This document shows positions 5,609 through 11,849 of a stretch of DNA of 11,849 nt, piece by piece (within the stretch, counting starts at the first letter, position 1; every line of letters begins with the position of its first letter). This stretch comes from CAUZEO01 sp963578625 (lineage in GTDB: Bacteria > Verrucomicrobiota > Kiritimatiellia > SLOV01). The notes beneath the pieces are model-generated. The model ran no database searches. It was given only the letters and a program-made list of their open reading frames with translations, and was not told the DNA's origin. The stretch is taken from the NCBI GenBank assembly GCA_963578625.1, contig CAUZEO010000152.1, positions 1 through 11,849 of the forward strand. Direction: 5' to 3'. Both the position numbers and the translations under genes were made by a program.

Positions 5609-7690
5609 ATGTACAAGCATGCGGTCCCAAATATGCGATGCTCCATCTCCTTTGCCGCCTTCCTGTGCCTGGGCCTCTCCGTCCTGTCGGCCACCGCCGA
5701 GATCACCTACACAGTCCCGTGGTTCACTGGACCCGAAGCCGATGCATCCGGTGTATATACCGATGCCAACGGTGCTGAGTGGCGCCTGATTGGGCTCCAG
5801 TTTCTCGGCCTGACCTACGCCAGCGCCGTGCCGATGAAATGGATCGCCGGAGAATCGCGCTGGGTCATGAGCAATTCCACCGGAAGCCAATCCCTTCCGC
5901 ACCAGGGAAGCTACGAGCCGGGTCCGGAGCTTCATCATCCCGCCGCGACAGACCAGAAAAAGCACCCCGCAATTACGTTTCTGGTTCCCTATACCGGGAT
6001 CTACCGTTTCGAGGGGACCCTGCAGATCAGCGGCGAACGGCCCAGGATCCTGATACAGATATTTCCTGCCGCGGGCGGGGCACCGGCGTTCCATCCGGTA
6101 GCCTACAGCCCGGCCGGCCCGCTGACCCATGAGCTGTGGATGATCAGCCCGGATCCCGGATGCAACCATTTCACTCTCGATGCGGGGGACCGAGTTGCCA
6201 TCCATTTCTACACCTTGGAGGATCCCAGTGGGGTAGATGGGGTGGCCCATCTTGGGGGACCGGACCCGCTTCGGATCATTCTCGCAAATGAACCTGTGGT
6301 CCCAATGGCCATCGCGTCAATGACGCGGGAGGGAACCGTTGCGCTTAGTTTCCAGAGTGTCGCGGACCGGTTCTACCAACTCGAATACTCCACCACTGGC
6401 GCCGGCGTGGTGTGGACAGTCGCCTCCGGTATTCTCCGCGGCACCGGCGGCGTCTTATCCGCCTACGACGCGACAGGATACAGCACTCAGAAAACGTATC
6501 GCGTGGTTCAAGTAGGCTCCGGAAATCTGCCGCCCGCGGACGGCTTGATCCGGGCAGCCCACATCGGGTTGTCAAATGACATTACAATGCTCGACAACAT
6601 GCTGGCAGCCGGGATGAACGGCGCCTTGGTCGGGATGTGCGGGCACCTGTATGACCCCGGCTCGAATTTACCCACCAAGGAGCAGATGGAACTGGGTCCC
6701 GGTCAGCTCGCAGTCTTCAACCTCTGGCAACCGGAGACTTTCGCACGAGGTATGATTTACTATCCCATGATTGAGTGGTGGGGCACCGGCGACCGGCTCC
6801 GATGGAGTGTTGACAACCCGTACGTGGGTCTCACCGGCACCGTTTACGCAAATACTCCCTGTCCGATGGACGAGAATTTCTGGACACAGAAAGTCGAGCG
6901 CTGCTGCATCAAGATTGCCGAGTTGATCGTGGGGCAGCCGAACATCGGCGGACTCTTCATGGACACCGAAATGTACGGAGGCGACGTCAGCCAGTATCCG
7001 GATGCCTGTTATTGTACCGACTGTATCCAGCAGGTCGCCAATCACCTCGGCATCACGGTGGGGGATATCGATCTCGGCGATCCGGCGGATGTTGCCGCAT
7101 ACCGCGTTGCTGCCGTTGAAATCGGAGAAGCCCTCGCTCAGGGCGTGTACGATACGGTGCAGGCCATTGTTCCGGGGCTTCCCATGGGAGGATACGTGCT
7201 CGACAATGTAAACCTGACCCCCGAGCGCGACGTTTCGCCCTTCTATATCGGCACCACGCTCGGATGGGGAGAACCGGGAAACCCGGCGCTCGTGTTCTCC
7301 GAAAAAACGTACGGCCGCGGCTGGCACTCGGGTCTCGATCCCAACGGGTTCTCTTCCCTTTGCAATTTTCCCATGCATGTCCAACGCCACCTCGCACTCC
7401 TTGCACAATGGAATGCCGATGCCGAAATGGTGCTGGGGCTGAATATCATCGGCGTCCATCACGATGTAGTTGCCGAAAACCTCTTTCACATGGCGGTGAA
7501 CACGAGGGGATACTGGATCTACGACGGACTGGCCCTGGGAGACCATTCCCTCTGGGTGCTTCAAGGGGGCGGCAAGCCCGCCTACCAGGACGCAATCAAG
7601 GCCGCAAACGACGAGCTCGACAAGTGGGAGGCAGCGCTCGGATTCCACTGGTCGACCCTTCGCATCCGCCCGTTCATTAACGCGCCTTGA
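5609..7690 (+). CDS. Exported protein: shared beta-sandwich scaffold plus TIM-barrel-like putative hydrolase
   Basis: The product is 693 residues from ATG 5609, or 685 from ATG 5633 (Met9). Met9 gives a tidier Sec signal (MRCSISFAAFLCLGL...ATA) cleaved after Ala30. Neither start has a clear Shine-Dalgarno sequence. Residues 33-228 are the scaffold domain (VPWFTGPEAD at 36-45, WIAGESRW at 78-85) and 252-301 the small beta module (RFYQLEYSTTG...TYRVV). From about 313 to 693 is a different domain with alternating helix and strand character: ADGLIRAAHIGLS, MIYYPMIEWWG, GGLFMDTEMYGG (447-458), a cysteine cluster C467-Y-C469-T-D-C472, and VFSEKTYG (562-569). Asp452, Glu454 and Glu565 sit at strand ends, as catalytic acids do in glycoside hydrolase (beta/alpha)8 barrels. 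CYCxxC clusters after a conserved acid occur in several putative glycosidases. No named GH family can be assigned by eye, so hydrolase is an inference. It is likely cotranscribed with the next gene. Confidence 0.8.
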   Translation: MYKHAVPNMRCSISFAAFLCLGLSVLSATAEITYTVPWFTGPEADASGVYTDANGAEWRLIGLQFLGLTYASAVPMKWIAGESRWVMSNSTGSQSLPHQGSYEPGPELHHPAATDQKKHPAITFLVPYTGIYRFEGTLQISGERPRILIQIFPAAGGAPAFHPVAYSPAGPLTHELWMISPDPGCNHFTLDAGDRVAIHFYTLEDPSGVDGVAHLGGPDPLRIILANEPVVPMAIASMTREGTVALSFQSVADRFYQLEYSTTGAGVVWTVASGILRGTGGVLSAYDATGYSTQKTYRVVQVGSGNLPPADGLIRAAHIGLSNDITMLDNMLAAGMNGALVGMCGHLYDPGSNLPTKEQMELGPGQLAVFNLWQPETFARGMIYYPMIEWWGTGDRLRWSVDNPYVGLTGTVYANTPCPMDENFWTQKVERCCIKIAELIVGQPNIGGLFMDTEMYGGDVSQYPDACYCTDCIQQVANHLGITVGDIDLGDPADVAAYRVAAVEIGEALAQGVYDTVQAIVPGLPMGGYVLDNVNLTPERDVSPFYIGTTLGWGEPGNPALVFSEKTYGRGWHSGLDPNGFSSLCNFPMHVQRHLALLAQWNADAEMVLGLNIIGVHHDVVAENLFHMAVNTRGYWIYDGLALGDHSLWVLQGGGKPAYQDAIKAANDELDKWEAALGFHWSTLRIRPFINAP

Positions 7691-7704
7691 GAACGAGTTG
7701 TGAC

Positions 7705-10035
7705 ATGTATGACAACCGTTTCACGCCCCGCCGCGGCTTCGCCCTTCGTGGCTGCGTCCGGCTCCGTCCTAAGCCAACGCGGCGCACCGCGGCGGTGATG
7801 GTCGGGGTCGCACTCGCAGTTCAGGTATCTTCCATCGCGGAGTATTACCCAATCCCCTTCTTCACCGGACCGGAGGCGGACGCATTCGGAATTTGCGTGA
7901 AGCCCGATGGCAGCCGGTGGCGAAGCTTGCGGACCAGCGACTTCAGCCGCTTCGAAAACCTGATCTCCAATTCGTGGGATGCCGGCAACGGGGAGTGGAA
8001 TCCCGGTGTTCACAGGTCTATCCGCTACGAGTCCGGCGCGATTCTCTATACCCGCGATAACCAGGTCAACTCGATCATGATGTACACGGTTCGCGGCGAT
8101 GGATTCGCCGCGGTCAGCGGAACGATGGCGTTTGACGGGACCGGACTGGATTCGGGCGACTCGGCGGATCCGGTGAAGATTCGATCGGAGGTGATTCGGT
8201 ACCCGTCCGGCCCCACCGGGCCGGGCACCGTGATCCAGAGCTTCCAATTCAATGCTCCCGCCGGTACCGATGGAGCCTGGGACCTGGGCGCCGACGCCGC
8301 TCTTGTGAATTTTCCGGTCAACCAGGGCGAGCGGATCGCCATCACCACTCGGAAGGTCGGGGCCCCGGGCAATCTTCGCACCGATGTGAGCGGGGTCATC
8401 ATCTCGGCGGCGGCCGGCGCCGGCGTCATCCCTCTCACGGAAGTACGTTTGCAGGACACAACCGGATTTTCGTTTCCGACCGAGGCAGGCAAGCGCTATC
8501 GACTGCAGTACGAGTCCGGCCCTGACTGGTTGGATCTCCCGGTCATCGTAAAGGGCTCAGGTTCAAATGAGGTCACCTTTGACCCGTTCGGCTACGATGC
8601 GCAGAAAAACTATCGTGCCCAGGAATTTCAGACAATCGTTAACGGCCCGCCTCCTTCAACTCCCCCCGCGTTCGCCGATGTGACCGCTGCAAAAATTTCG
8701 GGCCTCAGTATCGGTGCCGTGGCCTGGGGCGACTTCAATAACGACGGATATTCCGACATCGCCGATGGGAGCCAGATCTGGAAGAACAACAACGGTGCCT
8801 TTTTTACTCCATTCGGCAGCACGCCTGCGCTGGGCTGGGGTGACGTAAACAATGACGGATTCCTCGATACCTACACCTGGCGCGACGGCGCTCCGCAGAC
8901 CCGCGGGGTGTACCTCAGTAATGCCGGGGCAAGCTTCACGTTCGTTTCGTTTCCAATCCTTCCGATGCAGTCCAGCCTGGGATTTTGCTACGGCGATTTC
9001 AACGGCGATTCCTACCTGGACTTCTACATCGGCGGATACGAGGACCCGGCGTACCAGGCAGACGTAATTCTGCGCGGCAACAGCGGCGCCTCTTTCACGA
9101 TCGTCTGGCAAGAGCCCGGCTCGTTCCGGCCGGGACGCGGCGTAGCGCCCTGTGATTGGGACCAAGACGGAGATCTCGATGTCTACGTGTCGAATTATCG
9201 CCTGGAAGACAACATGCTATGGCGAAACAACGGCTCATTCTCCTTTACCGATATCGCGACGTCGGTCGGCGCGGGCGGATCGGGCGGATCGGCCCACACC
9301 ATTGGTTCGGCATGGGGGGATCTCGATAACGATGGCGACTTCGATCTCTTCGTGAGCAATTTCGCCCACGACAGCTGTTTCACCGGTGGCGGCACCCAGC
9401 CCGAATCACAGTTCCTGCGCAACGATGGGGGACCGGGCTGGAATTTTACGGACATGGCGGCCACCGCCGGCCTGCACTACCAGGAGTCCTATGCAAGTCC
9501 GGCTCTGGCAGACTATGACAACGATGGGGATCTCGATCTCTTCATGACGGTCGCGCTCGACTTTGCCGTTTGCCCCGCCTCAACTCCCAACCATCCGGTT
9601 CTTTATCGCAACGACGGTGCCTTCAACTTCACCGACGTAACCGGACAGGAGAGCCTGGGTGGTCTTCCACGCAGCGAGCAGGCAGGCTGGGGAGACTTCG
9701 ACAACGACGGCGACCTCGACCTGGTTACGGAAGGGAGACTCTACGAAAACCAGGGCAGCGCTTTTCACTGGTTGAAGATCAAGCTGGTAGGCAACGGCAC
9801 AACAGTGAACAAGGACGCCATCGGCGCCCAGGCGCGAATCGACGTGCAGGGCCGAACCCTAAGCCGGCAGGTGGAGGGCGGAACCGGACAGCGAAACTAC
9901 AACGACCTCGTGCTTCACTTCGGTCTCGGAAATCACGATGAGCCGGTGGACATCGAAATCACCTGGCCCGGCGGAAGCACTCAGGCCGTCCAGGATATCG
10001 CCGTCAATCAAATGATCACTGTCCCGCAATCATGA
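7705..10035 (+). CDS. Exported protein: shared beta-sandwich scaffold plus seven FG-GAP/VCBS calcium loops and ASPIC/UnbV domain
   Basis: From ATG 7705 the protein is 776 residues; an in-frame TTG at 7687 overlaps the previous stop and would add six. An arginine-rich stretch (1-31, ending T-R-R) precedes a hydrophobic segment (about 32-42) and a likely cleavage after Ala45, a long n-region for a signal peptide. ATG 7798 is another possible start. Residues 47-236 are the scaffold (IPFFTGPEAD at 50-59, WDAGNGEW at 91-98, GERIAITTRKVG at 208-219). The small beta module follows (YRLQYESG...KNYRAQEF). Seven acidic D-x-N/D-x-D-G-x-x-D-like loops stand at 343, 380, 431, 484, 539, 603 and 664; one has S for G. 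Together they form a calcium-binding FG-GAP/VCBS propeller. The end (about 694-776, with HFGLG and WPGGSTQ) is ASPIC/UnbV. Such proteins are exported and thought to bind ligands or surfaces; no anchor is visible. The gene follows the previous one by 14 bp. Confidence 0.88.
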   Translation: MYDNRFTPRRGFALRGCVRLRPKPTRRTAAVMVGVALAVQVSSIAEYYPIPFFTGPEADAFGICVKPDGSRWRSLRTSDFSRFENLISNSWDAGNGEWNPGVHRSIRYESGAILYTRDNQVNSIMMYTVRGDGFAAVSGTMAFDGTGLDSGDSADPVKIRSEVIRYPSGPTGPGTVIQSFQFNAPAGTDGAWDLGADAALVNFPVNQGERIAITTRKVGAPGNLRTDVSGVIISAAAGAGVIPLTEVRLQDTTGFSFPTEAGKRYRLQYESGPDWLDLPVIVKGSGSNEVTFDPFGYDAQKNYRAQEFQTIVNGPPPSTPPAFADVTAAKISGLSIGAVAWGDFNNDGYSDIADGSQIWKNNNGAFFTPFGSTPALGWGDVNNDGFLDTYTWRDGAPQTRGVYLSNAGASFTFVSFPILPMQSSLGFCYGDFNGDSYLDFYIGGYEDPAYQADVILRGNSGASFTIVWQEPGSFRPGRGVAPCDWDQDGDLDVYVSNYRLEDNMLWRNNGSFSFTDIATSVGAGGSGGSAHTIGSAWGDLDNDGDFDLFVSNFAHDSCFTGGGTQPESQFLRNDGGPGWNFTDMAATAGLHYQESYASPALADYDNDGDLDLFMTVALDFAVCPASTPNHPVLYRNDGAFNFTDVTGQESLGGLPRSEQAGWGDFDNDGDLDLVTEGRLYENQGSAFHWLKIKLVGNGTTVNKDAIGAQARIDVQGRTLSRQVEGGTGQRNYNDLVLHFGLGNHDEPVDIEITWPGGSTQAVQDIAVNQMITVPQS

Positions 10036-10071
10036 ACGGATGGTTGCCCACGGCAATGCGCTGTCGGTAGC

Positions 10072-10087
10072 GCGGAATTCATTCCGC
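10072..10087. repeat. Compact hairpin GCGGAAT-TC-ATTCCGC
   Basis: A perfect 7-bp inverted pair with a 2-nt centre (or 6 bp with a 4-nt loop) lies 36 bp after the stop of the FG-GAP gene. Sequences like CGGAATTCATTCCG recur between genes in PVC genomes in my recollection. It could contribute to 3' end formation, but no T-run follows it. Confidence 0.4.
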
Positions 10088-10382
10088 AGTGAGCAGCAAA
10101 CCGGATTCATTCGCCACCATCGGCTCCTCAGGATGAGCCCACGGATGGCAAAGCCGACCCGCGGATGCCGGGGTTGCGGTTGATCTGATGCATGAATCTC
10201 AGGCTTCACTTCCCCAAATTCCGCTGGAGGAGGCAGAATGATTTCCTATTGGCTCCGCGGACTCCGTGGTTCATGTCGTTTGGTTGCGGCTTTGCTGCCT
10301 CGTGTATTTCGTGGTTGATTTTCTTCGATTGGATTTCGATACCACGGATGATTTTACTCTGTCGGGCTTTTGCGTCGCCGAT

Positions 10383-10403
10383 CGGAAGTCCGGGCGACTT
10401 CCG
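10383..10403. terminator. Perfect hairpin downstream of the minus-strand BNR gene
   Basis: CGGAAGTC (10383-10390) pairs with GACTTCCG (10396-10403) over a 5-nt loop. It lies 33 bp past the stop codon of the minus-strand gene ending at 10436, the right distance for a 3' end signal. No T-tract follows on either strand, so it may be a protective 3' hairpin or a Rho-type or bidirectional signal rather than a classic intrinsic terminator. Confidence 0.35.
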
Positions 10404-10435
10404 CTACATGGAAATCAATCCGAAATTTCTCGAGG

Positions 10436-11710
10436 CTACGATTCCAGCCAGTCCCGGTTGAACCGTGCGACGCTGATTTTCTCACTGTCTCGCACCGCGC
10501 CGTTGGTGAAGAGGCAGAGAATGGTTCCGTCATCCGTTACCGCAAGGTCGCTGTAGCGCGCTTTGCCGGTGTCATGCAGCAGCTTCGGTTCTGACCAAGT
10601 CGCGCCGGCGTCCCGGCTGGACGAGATCGCCATGTACAAACTCGGTGGATTGGAAAACAGAAGAAGTTTGGAGGCGCCTTCCTTTCCTCCGCCATATCCG
10701 ACCAGGCCCACATGCAATCCGCGACAGGCGAGATCCGCATGTTCGCCCTCTTCGCTGAGTGTTTCCCCGCCGTCGGTGCTTCGAGCATAGTGGCGTTTCC
10801 CGGTCGCCAGCGAATTCATGCGGTGGCTGATGTACAACTCGTCGTCGCCGGTTTGCACCAGAGACACTTCGTCCGAACCTTCTTTCAGGACCGCTCCGGC
10901 GCGCCAGGTCTCGCCGTGATCGTCGCTCAACAAAAGTCCCCCGCGAATGCCTTCGACGTATCCGGGTTCGCCCGCCTTGAAGAAAAAGGCAGGGATCACC
11001 AGCCGGTCCGCGCAGGCTCCCCCGGCAAGCTGAATTCCGTGGACACTATTGTTATTCCAGGCCATCCAGCCGGCATCATTTTTCGCCGGATTGATCAGGA
11101 TCGGTTCCGACCAGGTTTTCCCTTCGTCGGTGCTCTTCAACAGGTAAAAGCCGCCGCCGGCAGCCGCATAGTCTTTGAAAAACCCAGTGTCGTCTCTGAC
11201 TTTGGCCGGAATTTTCCAGTAGGAGATGAAGCTCGTTCCGGTGGTGCGGTCTTCAAAAACGGGGCCCATGTAAACGAGGGTACCCGCTTCCTGGAAAATG
11301 CATTCCTGCCGGGACCAGCTCTTCCCGTCGTCCTCACTGCGCGAAGTCAGTATGTCGCCCTCGTGTCCGCCGTCCGACATGGAGTCGTGCCGGCGGATCG
11401 CCGTTGCAATTACGGTCCCTTTCGATGTGACAATCATTCCCGGCGTGTGAATGCCGAACATGCCCCTGTAATCGTGGAACCATAACCCATCGGGCTGCAG
11501 ATCCACGTTTTCCGTCCCGTGGATCAACTTCCGCTCCTCGTCCGATCCGGCCTTCAGTAGAATGCGGATCTCCCCGCTCCCCTTGGTGTTCCGGAAGAAA
11601 TGTCCTTCCACCAAGCCGATCCGCTCCCAGTCATACTCCGGCGATTGACATAACTCCTCGCCCCGCCCCGGCAGGAAGACGTCCACGGTTTCTAACAACG
11701 GTTCATTCAT
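10436..11710 (-). CDS. Sialidase-superfamily BNR protein with five Asp-boxes
   Basis: The 424-residue product has no signal peptide, so it is probably cytoplasmic. Asp-boxes (S-x-D-x-G-x-x-W) start at 125, 193, 262, 311 (W replaced by L) and 365, spaced as in a six-bladed GH33-like propeller. Other family marks are IRRHDSMSDGGHEGD (105-119), containing the likely acid Asp113, ISHR (294-297), LLLFSNP (349-355) and the late YSDLAV (386-391), where sialidases carry the nucleophilic tyrosine. The usual R-I-P motif near the N-terminus reads H-T-P (88-90), and the arginine normally found shortly after FSNP is not apparent. Two of the three carboxylate-binding arginines may therefore be absent, so a substrate other than sialic acid is possible. 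ATG 11710 was chosen over ATG 11719 because AGGAG at 11720-11724 is 9 nt from the former and adjacent to the latter. TAG ends it at 10436-10438. It is convergent with the FG-GAP gene and is not closely related to the two BNR genes at the left. Confidence 0.87.
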   Translation of the reverse strand: MNEPLLETVDVFLPGRGEELCQSPEYDWERIGLVEGHFFRNTKGSGEIRILLKAGSDEERKLIHGTENVDLQPDGLWFHDYRGMFGIHTPGMIVTSKGTVIATAIRRHDSMSDGGHEGDILTSRSEDDGKSWSRQECIFQEAGTLVYMGPVFEDRTTGTSFISYWKIPAKVRDDTGFFKDYAAAGGGFYLLKSTDEGKTWSEPILINPAKNDAGWMAWNNNSVHGIQLAGGACADRLVIPAFFFKAGEPGYVEGIRGGLLLSDDHGETWRAGAVLKEGSDEVSLVQTGDDELYISHRMNSLATGKRHYARSTDGGETLSEEGEHADLACRGLHVGLVGYGGGKEGASKLLLFSNPPSLYMAISSSRDAGATWSEPKLLHDTGKARYSDLAVTDDGTILCLFTNGAVRDSEKISVARFNRDWLES

Positions 11711-11719
11711 GTCTGTCAT

Positions 11720-11724
11720 CTCCT
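11720..11724 (-). promoter_or_regulatory. Ribosome binding site deciding the BNR gene start
   Basis: Read on the minus strand this is AGGAG, the best Shine-Dalgarno match in the window. It is 9 nt upstream of ATG 11710 but directly abuts ATG 11719, so the inner ATG is the likelier start. Confidence 0.6.
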
Positions 11725-11730
11725 ACTTAT

Positions 11731-11802
11731 AATTACGAATGACGAAATACCCAATGACGAATGAAACCCGAATACCGAATTTCAAATGTCGAATTTCTGA
11801 GT
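11731..11802 (-). repeat. Degenerate ATTCGTCATT / ATTCGACATT intergenic repeat
   Basis: Read on the minus strand the stretch is a string of near-repeats about 10-15 nt apart: AATTCGACATT, AATTCGGTATT, ATTCGTCATT, TTTCGTCATT and ATTCGTAATT. It ends 7 bp before the ribosome binding site of the minus-strand BNR gene, so it forms most of that gene's leader or promoter region. The style is typical of PVC intergenic repeats as I remember them, and is related to the words inside 608-710. Confidence 0.6.
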
Positions 11803-11849
11803 AACTTGGGCCTAGAAGGTCAACTTGGAATGGACCACATCGGAGCGAC

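Larger units (their letters stand above)
10036..10435. other. Intergenic region of 400 bp between convergent genes
   Basis: No gene is supported here. Two hairpins are listed separately. The stretch 10215-10330 contains fragments such as GGAGGCAGAATGATT and CGTGTATTTCGTGGTTGATTTTC. These resemble decayed intergenic repeats I recall from PVC genomes, but this is memory and not a search. Open frames crossing it have no ribosome binding site and run into the antisense of the BNR gene. Confidence 0.5.

Noticed and set aside
6668..7648. 326-codon open frame on the minus strand
   Set aside because: It is antisense to the barrel domain, which has far better protein features. No motif or ribosome binding site supports it.
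10192..10461. Possible small membrane protein (89 codons) in the convergent gap
   Set aside because: The hydrophobic patches come from repeat-like T-rich DNA (CGTGTATTTCGTGG), there is no ribosome binding site, and its end overlaps the minus-strand gene.
10712..11485. 257-codon open frame on the plus strand
   Set aside because: It is antisense to a BNR gene with five Asp-boxes. The real gene is on the minus strand.
11731..11802. CRISPR-like array
   Set aside because: Repeat words are short, degenerate and too closely spaced, with no uniform spacers and no cas gene.
11722..11848. Open frame on the minus strand from the right edge to just before the ribosome binding site
   Set aside because: Its residues (SEIRHLKFGIRV, FVIGYFVIRN) are simply the translation of the ATTCGTCATT repeat.
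11806..11849. Start or end of another gene at the right edge
   Set aside because: Too short to decide. There is an ATG at 11833 (+), and two minus-strand frames end here, but nothing discriminates among them.

Overview
The window (about 11.8 kb, fairly GC-rich) looks like a fragment of a bacterial chromosome from the PVC superphylum (Verrucomicrobiota, Kiritimatiellota, Lentisphaerota or relatives). This is inferred from three things. Two families of sialidase-like BNR proteins are present. There are secreted multidomain beta-sandwich proteins, one ending in FG-GAP/VCBS repeats plus an ASPIC/UnbV domain. Nearly every intergenic gap carries a palindromic or degenerate repeat of a kind I associate with PVC genomes, for example the ATTCGTCATT type. 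The phylum is a guess from style, not from a marker gene. There is no rRNA, tRNA, transposase, integrase or CRISPR array.

Layout. 1-3099 (+): the 3' end of a BNR/sialidase-like gene, then a monomeric sarcosine oxidase-type FAD amine oxidase, then a complete BNR/sialidase-like paralogue of the first gene. The two BNR proteins agree at 136 of 198 aligned residues by my count. 3100-3471: a repeat-bearing gap. 3472-4179 (+): an unrecognised 235-residue beta-rich protein. 4180-4551: a gap with a nested palindromic element. 4552-10035 (+): three consecutive genes for exported proteins that share an N-terminal beta-sandwich starting with an F-T-G-P-(E/D)-A motif, followed by a second small beta module. 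The first protein stops there, the second adds a TIM-barrel-like putative hydrolase, and the third adds seven calcium-loop FG-GAP/VCBS repeats and an ASPIC/UnbV domain. 10036-10435: a gap between convergent genes with two hairpins. 10436-11710 (-): a five-Asp-box BNR/sialidase-superfamily protein, preceded by a strong ribosome binding site and an ATTCGTCATT-type repeat.

How the genes may work together. The BNR proteins and the amine oxidase lack signal peptides and are probably cytoplasmic. The central trio is exported. A reasonable but unproven reading is a locus for taking apart a complex glycan or glycoconjugate: secreted binding and hydrolytic proteins outside, beta-propeller hydrolase-like proteins and an oxidase for an N-methylated or secondary amine inside. 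No transporter or regulator is visible here, so substrate and regulation cannot be assigned.

The item most worth attention is the exported trio: one shared N-terminal scaffold carrying three different C-terminal payloads in adjacent genes. Second is the tandem BNR duplication bracketing a flavin oxidase.
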